DNA from: Pholis gunnellus
Taxonomy: Eukaryota; Chordata; Actinopteri; Perciformes; Pholidae
Assembly (NCBI GenBank): GCA_910591455.2
Contig: OU342816.1
Coordinates: 17,407,138-17,471,137 of the forward strand
Direction of reading: 5' to 3'
DNA: 64,000 bases
In this document: piece after piece, positions 36,838 to 57,856 of the stretch
How positions within the stretch are numbered: position 1 is the first letter of the stretch
Layout of the letters: every line of letters starts with the position of its first letter
The notes under the pieces: generated by a model
Seen by the model: the letters and a program-made list of their open reading frames with translations, nothing else
Told to the model about the DNA's origin: nothing
The model's database searches: none
Translations under genes and position numbers: made by a program

Positions 36838-39536
36838 TGTAGGATTCTGAATCAGTGGGTTGAGCAAAGGGGGGCAAGTTGGTTTACTCAGCTGGTGGGG
36901 GAGATAAAAAGTCATGTTGAAAAGAGACAAGGCTACTAAGGCTTTACACACACTTGTTTTGAAATATCGTTGGTGGCTTCGTGATCTTTATCGTTCCAGC
37001 CTACTACAAGAACAGTTTATACATTTTAGTTTAGTTGAGTTTAAATTGCTTCCTGTTCAGCATTTATTAATGCAGACGTGCACAAGCAAAAAAACTCTGT
37101 AAATAAAGATCTTCCTTCGGTGAAGGTAAAATAGTCTCAAATCACGGACATTTAATTTTAGGTTTATGTCATCTCGTGTTCATGTGTACAAGGCCTTAGT
37201 TTGACTGAGCACTATAAAACAAACAAGTGCATCGTATTGCCCTGCTCTTCCTGCTCATAAAGTAGCCAAAAGTAGTATACACAGGAGAAGATGCCAGACA
37301 CATGTAAAAGAATGTTTTAAGACCAAACCAGCTTGGGCACCAATGAAAGAAATCTGCAATAAGAATAGAAGCCTCTCCCTTGTTGCTTGGCAGTGTATAA
37401 CGCACGGAGCTGAATTACAAAAAACACACCAGACTGAGGTAAAGAGGAGCTTCCTGCTGTTGGCAGCAAATAGTACTGATTGCACACTTCCTCTTTACCT
37501 GTCTGTTTCACACAAAAATATACTATAATAAAAATAGAATCTATTATATTTAAAAAAGAAAAAAAGGCCTTAACTATAGGGAGAAACACTGAGACAGAAC
37601 CACTGCGCTGGCAAAGACACTCTTCTCAGGAGTGCTACTATGTTTGCTTGTCGCTAACCCTTTGACAGTACATTTCTGAGCCTATACCCCAAAGTTGCTG
37701 ACCAAAAACTCAACTGTGAATTTGACATTATCCTCATTAGCCTCTGTCCCTGTTCCTGGATTTGCAAATAAGGCGGAATTATCTCTTTTCTTTATGTGCT
37801 CTTCATGTGGAGAGGTTTTGCTGCATGAGGATCTCCTTTGGACAGGCTATTGACCAGCCAGACAGCGCCATCAAAAACAAGGTTGTTTGTGCATTTTAAA
37901 CAGATTCCTTTTTCTGCAGTCAGCCACTCCCCCCGCACAGACTAAACGTGTGAGGGTAGATTTGACTGGAAATATTCTAAGGTAACTAATAGAAGTGACT
38001 GGAGACTAAGGCTTTTTAGTGTCCATGTAAGTAACAGTGCCAGTAAGAATTAACCGTTGCTTTGTGGAAATTAATCAATTTATGCAACGGCCCCATTTTA
38101 TGCATTAGAATTGTTTTTTTAAGCCCCTATCCACAGTTTGACATTAATGACATCTCCACAGTATACTGTAGCCTATGTGTAATGTTAAAATAACATCACC
38201 CATATTACAAAAGAAAATCATTTGGACAGATTGAAAGTCTAATCCTTGTCTATCCAAAACTTACCCTTACAGCTATTAACTATTTTTTCTCCTATGGTTT
38301 GTATGACCGACGTTTTCGACACAAGTTTCATTTTTTTTTTTTCTCTTAAAGATACTTACACTTATATGTGCTACGGTAAGACCATTTGCACTAGACTGCA
38401 ATGAAGGAATGTTTTCGAAATAAGACACTACGTAATATTTAAATAAAAAAGAAACATCTACAGACATTGGTCCGACTGTACTATGGCAGTTTTAGAAATG
38501 ATCAGAAGAAATTGAGGTGTTCAAGCATGCTGACAGACGGAAGTGTTAAAGATGAACGCTATTAGACGAGTGAAATGGAGAAAGAGAAATGAAACGGATA
38601 CTGGGAGGATCAGATGAAGAGGGCTGGAAAATGATGGTTACTAGGAATTAGTTTAACAGTTCATGCATTATTTGTATGTTTGATCAATATGAGCGAGCAT
38701 TAGCTCTTCTTAGAAAGCCAGCAAAGAAGCTAAGACTTGACTTCCTTGATGACATCAAGTTATAGAAATTTGGAGCCGAGGTAAGAGTAACCTGGGGCAT
38801 TCTCAGGGGCAGTTTTGTCTGTGTAATAGCTCAAATTTGTGTAACTTGATGTTATCTCTTTAGTACAAGTTTTAGTTCTCTGGCTTATTCTTAGTGGACA
38901 CGAGTAACACAGATGAACCTCAAAAAGTCTTTCCGCGGTGAAATGGAGACGAACTCCACTTTGCAAAAATACATCGAAAAGAGAGAGTAAGCAGGGAGAC
39001 AGACCGATGATGAAAACATGCAAGATACACACTTTGATTAATAGGCAGTAGTTAACGCTGAAGCATACGTAAAATTAATACAAAAAATTAAAAAATACAA
39101 AATGCACACACACACACGCACACATACACACACACACATACACACACACCTACAAAACAGTATATATCAGAATAAAACTCTACAAAGAACTATATATATA
39201 TATCAATTATGTAACAATTATCGCCAAACGTTGCTTCCTTTTCTGTTGTTGCATCGTCACAAGTGTTTGGTTCTCAGTATGGCAGGTTAGAAAAGCCAAG
39301 AGTACCCAGAAAGGAAACGGGGCCACACACTCACAGGACAAATATTGACAGGGGTCCAGAGGCGAGGTGGTGGAAGTTGGGGAGCCATGGGGCCCTGAAG
39401 GTTTAGGGGTGTTATATATCGAGGCTAATTGGGAGATATATATAATAAATGAATTATCATGGTTAACTTTGTAATCAATTGGAGGGTTTTTCTTCTGTAG
39501 CAAGGAAGGATTAGACTGGGGTAGGAGCAACTCTTC

Positions 39537-41292
39537 TTAGGTGCTGAAGTACACTGTAAAAAAGAAATGAAATGAAAGTCTTATTCATAATAATGATCAA
39601 GTTATCAAACCAACATTTGCTGACAACAAGGTCCATTTTCATTCAGGGACATGCCTTATATTATACAGTATATATGTGTAGAATGTGACAAACTGTTTTA
39701 GCGTTGACTAAGTCCATTGAGACAACAATGAGAAATCGATGTGCACAAAAGTGAGAAGGATTCTTACCAATAATGACGATGAGGATAATCACGCATATCA
39801 CACCCATTATAATCATCATCTGTAGTCAGTGAATTTTCAGAAAGAAAGTCATCAGAAAAGCAGTTAAAATTTGTAATTATTTTTCACCAAAATCTTAAAA
39901 GTGCAAAAATCACACCATCATTTCATCTGCTTCTGTCTGTATTGTTATTTGTGTTATTTTTCATTTGTCCGTAAACAGGGAGGTTTAAGGCTGCCTTCGT
40001 ACACAGGTATTTGCTATTCAAGTCAGCACGTCTGCATGTCCTCACCTTGGCATTCTTCCACCAGTATTTATTCTTCAGTTTTGCAGCGCTGGTCTCAAAC
40101 TGAGAGGCTCCAGCCTGCAGGGCGTCAGCCCTATCGTCCAGTTCTGACAGCTTCTGATCACGCTCCAGAACCTTATCCACGTTTACACGCATGATATCCA
40201 CCACCTGAGGAAAGACACGCAGAGCCACGCAGTGCAATCAGCTATCAAGACAGAAAGGCTGTTGGATAAGGATTATGTTTGAAAGTCTTTTTTTTTTTAA
40301 GTTTCATGTCAATATAAAGCTCAAACCCAGCCCTAACAATGATTTGTGCTTTTACACTTCAAATTTGCAAGCAGAGAAGATTGAGTTACCAGTACGTGAC
40401 CAATGAATTATGCTAAAACCGTAAATGTCTGCGCCCGATAGCACGACTCTGACTTTGCAGAGAAGCTTGTGCTCACCTCATCCACTTGTGCCTGTGTCTG
40501 CTGCAGACGACGGTTGCTGGTGAGGTTGGGGGGCTGATTCCCTCCATCTGCTCCAGGGGCTCCAGCTGGGGCAGACCTAGTGATAAAAAAATAAAAAAAT
40601 AAAAAATATTCAGTTGTTATGCAAAGCAAACTCATTTAGAAAAAGTTAAGAAAGCCTTTAAAATACAATAGTAGCAACAACAACAACAACAAAAACTTCA
40701 TGACTGAACCATTCTATCTAATACAAAATACACATTAACACCATCTCAGGGTTTATATTTCAAGATTGAGTAATGCTCTCCATTTGCAAAGGAATTGTAC
40801 AAAAAGACAGCAGTTTGTCTCGAATATAAATAGTTCAAGAAGTAAAGGAATACGAATGCTATCACATTAAATTACACCATGTCTAATGGTCTAACTGATT
40901 ACAGGAAAATGATTAGAAAGGAATAAAAATGGTTGCAATGTTTAAGTAAGTGTCTAACTCTGCCATTCTCAGTTAAAGGTTTAGAGTAAACTCCATAAAT
41001 GTTATGCTCATAAAGTGCTCAAACTGAATGCAGATTAAATAAGCCATATACAATAATATCCTGTGATCATTAACGATGTGTACCTTATGCTCAGTGCTGG
41101 GCGATGATTCTAGATGATATGATACGTTGTCTAAAGTGATAATAACAAGCTCTTACTAATTCAAAGTCCCCAGAAAATCTGATCATTTTGCACTGATGTT
41201 AAATTAAAAAATACTCACTTTTCATTTGTCAAGTATTTAATTCACACAGGAGTACACAAAACCAAGTGATTACCAGAAATCATGCTGTATTA

Positions 41293-41357
<65 letters not shown>

Positions 41358-44300
41358 CATTTAGTTTCTGCCATCGTTTAGCCCATCTGTAATCATACAC
41401 TCAAACAAAAAAGACAAATATCTAATGTGGGATGCTGACAAATATATTGTTTGGGGGACCGTTTGTTGTTTTTAACTCACTCAGTATATTTACTCACAGA
41501 TTGTGGAGTTTTGCTGTGGATTGAACACTGCTTAGAGCTACTAGTACTCTGCTGTGTATCAAAAGAAATGAAAGATGCACCTTTTATGAATGGAATCAGA
41601 TTTAACTTGTAGGATGTGGAAGATTTACTGTGTTCCAAAAAATGGATATTTCCATACGTTAGCGCTGGAGAGTCCAGATAATCATCTTCTATCACAAAGA
41701 GAATCATAAAGAGGTTTTGCAAATGTCAAGTGGATTTGCCATGTCGTGTTGTATTGTGACCTACATGGATTCTTTTGAAGGCACTTTGCACCAATAATGA
41801 CCTCAAGACACAGGCAGTTTGAGTGAGAGTAACAATTACCACTGGAAAGTGAAAGCACCACGAAACGGTCTTCATGTTAACACAAAACATACTTGTACCT
41901 CTGCTCTTTGCAGCAGGAGAAACACCCGGAATGTTAAAAGTATATATGGTAATTTACGAATGTTAATCTAACGTTTCAACCAAAACAAAATCACTAATCC
42001 CATTCCATCTAGTTCCTGCTGTCTTTAATGTTACATGACACATGAACAAAAACCTACGTTGAGCGACAGCTTTACACCGAAAAAACTACAGACTAACTCT
42101 ATACCTCATGCAGGAACATCATCCGATCAGAACCATAGAGCACATAATCATGAGAAATAAACAGAATTGGCAGAATTTCCAAATATGTCAGATTCACCAA
42201 ACATGCATTATTCTCTTTATTCTGAAGGCTATTGTTTTATAACATAAAAAATGAATGTTGAATGCTGTCTAACTGTAAGTATAAAGACTCCCTTTAAGAG
42301 AAAATCTAAGCCTGCATGTCCTCATTGAAATGCAGAATGGACAGCATGAGGCACAACAACCACACAAATCCAGCACAACAGTACGATTGATTAACCATAA
42401 TTACCAAAGGAACAACAAGCCTGTCTCAAATGATATTAAATGAGATATGATTCTCCCCGTTTACCTTTCATAATAATATGGGCCCATATATCTATTAAAA
42501 GTCTTAACATAGTCTAAACATTAAATCTTAAACATTCTGCAACTTAACATAGCAGCAGATACATTTAAAAAAAAGAAAAAAGCAAACGAGAAATGCTTTA
42601 AGAGGCTTAAAATACTTAAATATTGCATGTAGTGTTGAGTAGCACAGCATGCTTTATTGCTTTCTATAAATGCAGAGACTCAATCAATACAATTACACAG
42701 AGAAACTGTCTCTAAATTTAGAGTGTGGCATTGACTAAGGCTGTCGTATCGTCTGACAAAGTTAGCTTGGTTGTAACTCAGCTGCTCTAGCAGTGTGAGA
42801 ATAAGACTCTGTATAAAGGTCACCTTTACACGCTCACACATTACTAATCCTCCAAGAAATCCTTTGGAATAGTTGGCCTGATGGTGCTGGTGGTCCCTGT
42901 CAGCTGCCAACCAGCACTAATAGACACTGACAATATAAACCCCCCGAGGCTAGCTGTGATATACACAGTATAATGGTGAATTATTATTGTTACGCGTTTC
43001 ATACAAACAACATATATTGTTTCATTTCTTGAGACCAGAGTGATTATCATTCTGCAGTATAGCAGCATGTTCACAAATCAAAAGATGTGTTGAGTAAAGA
43101 ATTGTCCACATGCCTAGTAATAAACACTATAACTAACTAATATAATATATCTATGTCATCACTGTATGCTCCTTTTCAACTTGCCAGCACGAGTATCACC
43201 ACAGAGGTGGAATGTGTGCTGAGGTTCACGCCATCATCACCAACCGGGAAGAGTTGCTCGTGCAGCCGCACGATTTCTCATCAGCCGCCACATCCTGTTT
43301 GCGGGGCAAACTGGACGCGCCGCACACAGGTGGGGGTAACTGGTTCTAATGGGACCCTTTGGTGCGCAATCTTCATTTTTAATTCAAAATGTTAAACTGA
43401 ATTTGCCCCACTGATTATGCCACATGGGGTAGTAATATCACCACCTGTCTACTGATAGATTTTGTTTCAGTGATGCAGTCAAGAGATATTTGGAGCATCT
43501 CACTTGTCTCAAAATGTCAGAAAAAGACACTGTTGTATGGAGGTGGTAACTGGGTAAAGAGAGCACATACTTCAGCTTCACCCTATTTCAAGACAATAAT
43601 GAGGGAAAAAACAACAGAAAAGAAATGAACAGGAATTCTCTTTTTAATCAAACATCACAAATTCACAAAGAAAAAAGCCCTTTGATCTGTCAAAGGCAAC
43701 TAACCTAACACGCTGGATCTACAGTCCACTGATAATGTCAGATTTGCAATGAAAGCACAATATATTCAACCCTCTTTAAAGACACAGATAATAAAAAAAA
43801 GAGTCATGTGGTTTCCAAAGAGGGCTCCTGGGACATTGAGGGGTCTGTGCAAGGTTTTCAGGGGTCCCTGATGAAATGAGGAATCATATAAACACGTATT
43901 ATCTCACACTGTATCCTAAAAGTATAGATACGATACCATTACCATTTTACAATCAATTTAAACTAACTACTAGGCTCCTACTTCATTTAGCTTTATTTTA
44001 TTTCTTTTTTTTTGTGGGTCACCGTCATGAAAAAGCACACTGTCTGACTTTGAGCACTGGAGAGCGACATTTCAGCACTGGACAGCGCCACAGCAACCCA
44101 GACCGAAGAAAACGGCCAGATCCCATTCTCCCATTCTGTTTGATGCTGCTGAACTGGAGCCCGACCCACCGCGCTCACTGGTTTCCGTTTTTCTTTTTCT
44201 TTTTTTTGTTATACACACAGACACACCAGGCCTACATAACGTGTCTGTAGGACATCACGTTTCACGACGAGCACGACTGGGGGCCTGTAAATACAGTGGA

Positions 44301-45544
44301 AGCCTCCACCGCACATCGAGGGCGGGGAGGTTCCTTGTGGAAGGGAGGGGGAGGATGGATTCCAAGCACTTGTATGAACAATTGTCACCAAATGTTGGTG
44401 ACAAATGTAACTAACAGCGCACAGAAGGAGTGTTAATAACAAACGCGTCGCCGCGGTTCAATGACATGTCGTGTGTCGGCACCAGTGTTTAAACTGCCTC
44501 CTATGCAAAAAAAAAATGAAAACGATAAAAAAAAAACCCCGACAGACGAGGTTGTCACGGGTATCTGTACTTAGCCTACCCTTTATATGTTTCTATCATG
44601 CGCGGTCGAAAAAACGGGGAAGAGGGGACAAATAAGGCGTAGGAAGGGAGACACGTTAAGGTTGATTTAAGTCCCAAAACAGCCTGAAATATGGAGAGAT
44701 ATATATGACTGTCCGCCCTCACACGACAATCGACGACATACAGTAGGAGGCTAGGCTATCCCCCCACCCCCCCGCTGTGGGTTGCAAATATCACGTCAAC
44801 TAGGCCTAAGCCTACTTCAGAGCTAATAATACCATCGTCTATATAAAGGTCCGTGGAGTATTCGTCGAATAATGTCGACGCGTTACATGTTCAACATTGT
44901 GCCCTTGCTGTAAGCTTCAGCGTCACCTGTGGTTCAGCGACACACACAATGAAGGACTGTAACCGTTCACAAAGGACAACAACAGAAAAAGGCTTTATTG
45001 TGGGTGATGTTTTTCTTCGTGTGGTTTTAATTAGCCTGTGGGGTTATCGCACACAGACGGTGTCCTTTTCATACAAGCCAAACCAGTCCAAACTGGAAAA
45101 AGATGCGTGCGTGCTGGCTCCTGTGAAGAAAAAAAAGCTCCAGACGACTAAATAAAACAAGGCACGCGACAAACAAGGGGCTCGTTTACCGTGTAAACGC
45201 AAAAAAAAAAAAAAAGAAATAAGGGTAATAATGTGTTTAAAGCCGATACACCCTCCATCTGCTCCAAGGTTAGGCCGACGCGTGAGCCTCTACACACACG
45301 ATCGGATGGTATACATTGAATAAAACCTGTCAAATTAAATTCAACAGCAGAATATATTAATGATATACCGACTAACGTGACTCCATTGAAATAACCTGAG
45401 TATTTGATGGCAAAGACACACAAGAGACCATTCAGACACCATTAATCCCGGGTAGCCTGCCAACACCAGTCGTGAGGACGAAATTGGAATTCATAAATAA
45501 ATTAGGGTTTAAAATAAGAGCTTTAAACGATGGTGTACTCACAT
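39537..45544 (-). CDS. vamp2: Synaptobrevin 2 / VAMP2, 5 exons with a split start codon, 109 aa
   Basis: Vesicle SNARE that pairs with syntaxin and SNAP-25 to drive synaptic vesicle fusion. Coding segments in transcript order: 45544-45543 (the bases AT only), 40576-40477, 40204-40046, 39819-39768 and 39553-39537; total 330 nt. The N-terminus is Pro/Gly-rich (MSAPAGAPGADGG) and NLTSNRRLQQTQAQVDE leads into the SNARE motif (about 25-80), with the zero-layer Arg at residue 49 (LERDQK). The juxtamembrane KYWWKN follows (80-85), then one C-terminal anchor (about 88-107) ending VYFST. The protein differs from human VAMP2 mainly in the N-terminal proline stretch and in KLKNKY for KLKRKY. VAMP1 and VAMP3 are excluded by the N-terminus and the anchor. 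The start codon is reconstructed across intron 1 (AT|GTGAGT ... CTAG|GTCTGCC), the only way to give MSAP. Confidence 0.96.
41295..41354. repeat. (TA)30 microsatellite
   Basis: Pure alternating AT of about 60 bp inside vamp2 intron 1. It is self-complementary and likely unstable. Confidence 0.95.
43188..43329 (+). other. GC-rich exon-like island in vamp2 intron 1
   Basis: A good plus-strand acceptor (CTCCTTTTCAACTTGCCAG) and donor (CACAG|GTGGGG) bracket 142 bp. Two of the three plus frames are open; one of them includes GGMCAEVHAIITNREELL. All three minus frames contain stops. I recognise no protein family, so it may be a cryptic exon, an antisense transcript exon or a repeat fragment. Confidence 0.2.
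44050..44089 (+). promoter_or_regulatory. vamp2: Tandem RE1/NRSE-like motifs
   Basis: TTCAGCACTGGACAGCGCC at 44071-44089 joins a near-perfect left half (TTCAGCACC consensus) directly to a perfect right half (GGACAGCGCC) of the REST/NRSF site, lacking the usual 2-bp spacer. A diverged copy, TTGAGCACTGGAGAGCGAC, lies 21 bp upstream (44050-44068). The location in a neuronal SNARE gene fits REST regulation, but the contracted spacing makes binding uncertain. Confidence 0.4.
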
Positions 45545-46015
45545 TTTCCTGGTTGTGTTGGCTGGACAGCTGTGCTGAAATCCGGACTGGAAATGTTAGC
45601 GCGGACTAAGTGGCTGGCAGATGGATGTGGATTGCCTTCTGCGCTCCTCTCTACCCTCTGGCACCCTTTGGTTGGTTATTGTGGCGTTTCCCTGCCTATA
45701 TAGCCGAGGAGGAGCACTGGCTTTGTATCTGCCACAGAGATATGTGTCCCCTTCGCTACAAAAAAAAACTCTTCCCTCTCTTCCTATTTCTACGGAGATG
45801 CGGCACCTGCAGGCTGAACTGGAGCCCGGCGCTGTCAGGGTCCGTGTAGTAATGAAGGTGTAATAAACAGCCGCCCGGATTAAGGTGGACAAAGATGGCT
45901 CGGTGACGTCAATCGGGGCGAGTTTCATGTTGAAATGGGTGACCGGAGACTTCAAAACACAGCGTTTTATCGGCCGGGACAGCGCTGATTTGAACGTATG
46001 GGCGCTGTTATTGGG
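45545..46015 (-). promoter_or_regulatory. vamp2: vamp2 5'UTR / promoter with consensus CRE
   Basis: GC-rich relative to its surroundings. A full palindromic CRE, TGACGTCA, lies at 45904-45911 with AAGATGGCT (YY1-like) next to it at 45893-45901, about 360 bp upstream of the AT of the split start codon. An isolated RE1 left half (TTCAGCACA on the minus strand, 45571-45579) lies in the 5'UTR. The transcription start was not located. Confidence 0.4.
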
Positions 46016-48198
46016 AATCTGCGCATATTTTCTTTACCCACATTACATGTCATGATGGTGCTTTGGGTTTAAAGCTTTAGTAAAGGAGCTTATTTTGACT
46101 GCAAGTCTGAGTGTCAACAAAATGGCGCTCCTCGAAAGGGGGTGTGGCGAGTTTGGAAGTCAGTGTTTGATTATCTGTCATAGTAAATATGGAGAGGGAT
46201 CTAGTGGGAACGAAACCCACCTGACAGCATTTTTACTTTTGTTTGAAGAACAAGGTTTCATTATTATTTCAGGCGGCATTGCATTCAGTTCATTGTATTA
46301 GTCTGATGTAAATCATCTCTTAAGGTCATGGGGACTCTTCCTGCTCCATGGAACCCAAGAATAAATGTATGTTTTTTTTCCCCTGATTAGATGAATAATA
46401 GCCTATATACTAACTTTTTGTATTAAAAAGTAAAATTTTTAAAATGTATATATGATGGCCCATAATATCTTTTTAGCCTCCTTTGTAAACAGGTGTCTAT
46501 AAGCCAATAAGGAAATACATACAAATGTGTGAATTCAATTAAATTGTTATTTTTCTGTGATGTTAGTGGTCCTGAACCTTTTATCTTCATAGGCAATGCC
46601 AGAAAGTCAGGATTGAAAGACAATATCGATTTAAAGAGGAACAATTTGTTGATTTACTGTAAAATAAACCGAAAGCAACTGTCATTAAGTACAGGATCAA
46701 GTCAATGCTGCTTGGACAGCTTTTTGGATGCAAAAATACAGTGTCTCTCATGAGAAATGTTGTATATAATAATCCTAGTGGGGGAGATACTTCATATTGT
46801 TGATATTTGTTTTGTGCCTCCACATGTTTACTGTTGTTGTGACAACTAACACTGGAACTCCAATCAGTCAAACATCCAGGTACACATTTAACCTACTGAA
46901 CCTACTTAACCTCACTTGGCTGTTCAATTGTAATTAGTCCCGTAGTGAATTATGCAGCTGAAATCACTGTAAATCCACTCTCTAGCTGAACTCTTGCTAG
47001 ACCAAATACACTTTAGATTTAGTTTACTGGAATTGTTTCTTCTTTCTTGTTCAGTGTAAAGTCGAGTCTCTTGTTTGGTTTTATTCTTTGCATTATTGAA
47101 CTCTCCTCCTTTAAATGCATTTGTTCATTATTCATATGATAAAGTAAGTAAGTTGGATCACATTAACTCACAGAGTCACAATCAAGCTTTTATAAAGAAG
47201 CAGCACGGAATTGAATAATTTGATACAAGTATCTTCATCTGTTCTCGCAACAGAAGCTTTTAGTGGCAATTACTGTGGCTAAAGATTAGGTAGCAAGACA
47301 TTTTCTGTGGTGGCAGCCACATTGCATAATATATGCAATGGTCCCAAAAAAGGATGTAGGTTCAATGTTTTATAGGGTGATGGTAACTCAGTAGAGCCCA
47401 CATGGTGGTGCTATAGGACAGCTTGTCTTATTGCTAACGTCTAAAAAAATAGATGTAGAAGTAGCTATCTTACTTTATGGAGGTCATATCAATATTTTTC
47501 CCTAGTAGATAGGGTTCCTCGTGATCCCTTTTTTCCCTGAACTTCAGTGTGGAATATATAGAGAAAAATCAAATGATAATAATGATCAAATTTGAGGATT
47601 TGAGAAGAATTACGAACACACACATCTGTAAGCAGCCAGTCCATGGATTCAACACACATATGTAGAAAATCCATACGCACGTGTACTTGAAATTAGACAG
47701 AATGAACCGAACACGAAACAATATTTTTCACATGATATATTTTGCTTTCATTAAGGTAGACAATTCTGACAATGCAACCAGGAAACTGCGAAACGGTGTT
47801 CTGGATAGAAGCTGTGAACAAATTCATTGTCATGTATAACCTGTAACTATTTCTCCCACACTGTGGATGAGCAAAGAATTGTAATGTGTGGGAGACATAT
47901 TGTACAGCTCTGATACGCCAGTCTTGATCTATAATTAATCAAAGCTTTGAGCCGTGACGTCTTTCAAACCCCAAATTACAAAACAGGATAATTACCAACC
48001 TTTATATTGCAGTGGTTTTGCTCATGATCGACACTGCCATGTGTTTTCGTGCTTTATGTGGATCTAGTTGAAGGAATTTTTGTGCACTTTGGAGATTTCC
48101 CGCTGACATAAAACTGCCATTGTTTTACCGAAGGGCTCTGGCGAACAGGTTTCCACATGAATCACAGTCAAGGAAGCGGTTCCAATAGAGCTGGGAAA
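46016..48198. other. Intergenic between vamp2 promoter and mpp1 3' end
   Basis: AT-rich, nothing recognised beyond short unsupported open frames. Confidence 0.6.
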
Positions 48199-48204
48199 TT
48201 TATT
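48199..48204 (-). terminator. mpp1: Candidate mpp1 poly(A) signal
   Basis: AATAAA on the minus strand, about 600 nt after the mpp1 stop codon. Confidence 0.4.
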
Positions 48205-48807
48205 TTTTGATTAAAAGTGCCTTTACAGTACTCCATGAGATATACAATTTGGACGAGATGAGACAAGTGATGTTGTCAATGACAAGGTTTGGATTAGAAG
48301 ACATTATGGTAGAGTTACACTCACTGTATGAACAGTTTTAGAATCTCAAATTCATGGCACAAACTAATGAGAACAGGGAAAAAAAAAAAAGACAATGAAA
48401 TCAGAAATAATGTTTCACATGATAAAATCCTGTCATTTAAAAAGGGAGGATTTCATTCACAGTTGTGGTCCTATTTTGCATTTGCTCACGTTCCAACAAT
48501 CACAAAAGGCGTTCGGCACTGACACCATCCCTAAGCCACTCAAAATCCTGAAGCACAAATGTCACAACAACCAAACAAAACCTCCCTGGTGAGGTCCTCA
48601 ACTTTCTAAAATAAACCTTTCTACATATTGCTTTTTTTCTTTTTTTGGGGGGATGCATTTGTGCAAAAAATCTCAGTGACAATTAACATGAACCGAAAGT
48701 AAACCCACACACACCTGGGACATCACTAACTCGTTCTCGTGTAAGGAGTGATATTGCACTGCTTTTTTTAACAAACAGTAAAGTATTATACCGGTGCCAG
48801 ACATCTG

Positions 48808-57224
<8,417 letters not shown>

Positions 57225-57793
57225 CTTTCCGTTAGCTAGAAATAAAGACTGTGAACCCGATGTGCCCCCTCCCGCTCAAAGTCCGCAAGAGGCCGGCCTC
57301 GCCACGAAACGCGGAGAGGAATCTGCCGATAAGGAGCCCGGGCGATGCGATAAGTCCTCTGAGATAAAAGTCCAAGGTTTTGATCAGCAGCAGGTGAGGT
57401 GCACGAGATATCTGCTGCGGGGACACCGCTGACAAAGCAAGTAAACATGCAACTGACTGCTGCTCAGAGGGGCAGGCTTATGCTGCCTTCAGGTGCGCCC
57501 ATAAACTCCTAAATCCTACTACTCAAGTTGTTTCTATTGTAGGCTATACATTTATACATTTCAACTGTGAAATTACAGCACAATAGAGCATGTAACAGGA
57601 TTATTGTTTGTAAAGCCCACATGAAGTGCTACTATGCTGCTGTGTTTAGATTATACTTCAGCAGCAAAAGTGTGAGAGCCGACCGGAACGATAGACACAT
57701 ACAATAATAATCATGGACAAGAACGGTCGCTACCATGTTGTATGGCGCCGTAACTTCACATTCAGATAAACAATCCCCCTTCTTACAGCTCAC

Positions 57794-57856
57794 CCTAAAC
57801 AGTTCGTGGACACCGAACGGAAACATCGAATTTCCGATAGTACTTGAATGCGCCAT
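57794..57856 (-). CDS. Possible alternative first coding exon of mpp1
   Basis: An ATG in a favourable context (GTAATGG) opens 21 codons (MAHSSTIGNSMFPFGVHELFR) ending at a donor AGG|GTGAGC in phase 0, the same phase in which mpp1 exon 2 begins. It lies 570 bp upstream of the canonical mpp1 first exon, on the same strand, so it could give an isoform with a different N-terminus. I do not recognise the peptide. It could also be the start of a separate minus-strand gene, or chance. Confidence 0.25.

Larger units (their letters stand above)
30362..39536. other. 9-kb region without a recognised gene
   Basis: Contains the pcolce promoter at its left edge, the vamp2 3'UTR of unknown length at its right edge and a promoter-like island at 33717-34003 (listed separately). 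There are (CA)n tracts at 36748-36776 and 36803-36837, and CA and TA tracts at about 39102-39205. Open frames of 60-136 codons on both strands show no family match, no consistent splice context and biased low-complexity composition. Confidence 0.6.
40577..45542 (-). other. vamp2: vamp2 intron 1 (about 5 kb)
   Basis: Long first intron, typical for regulatory content in synaptic genes. Contents seen: a (TA)n tract, an exon-like GC-rich island at 43188-43329, a paired RE1-like motif at 44050-44089 and CpG-rich sequence toward the promoter. No other gene is convincingly supported. Confidence 0.75.

Noticed and set aside
37861..37872. GACAGCGCC resembling an RE1 right half
   Set aside because: No left half-site at any reasonable spacing.
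43876..44250. 124-codon plus-strand open frame
   Set aside because: Contains poly-Phe from T-tracts and overlaps the RE1-like elements; no family match.
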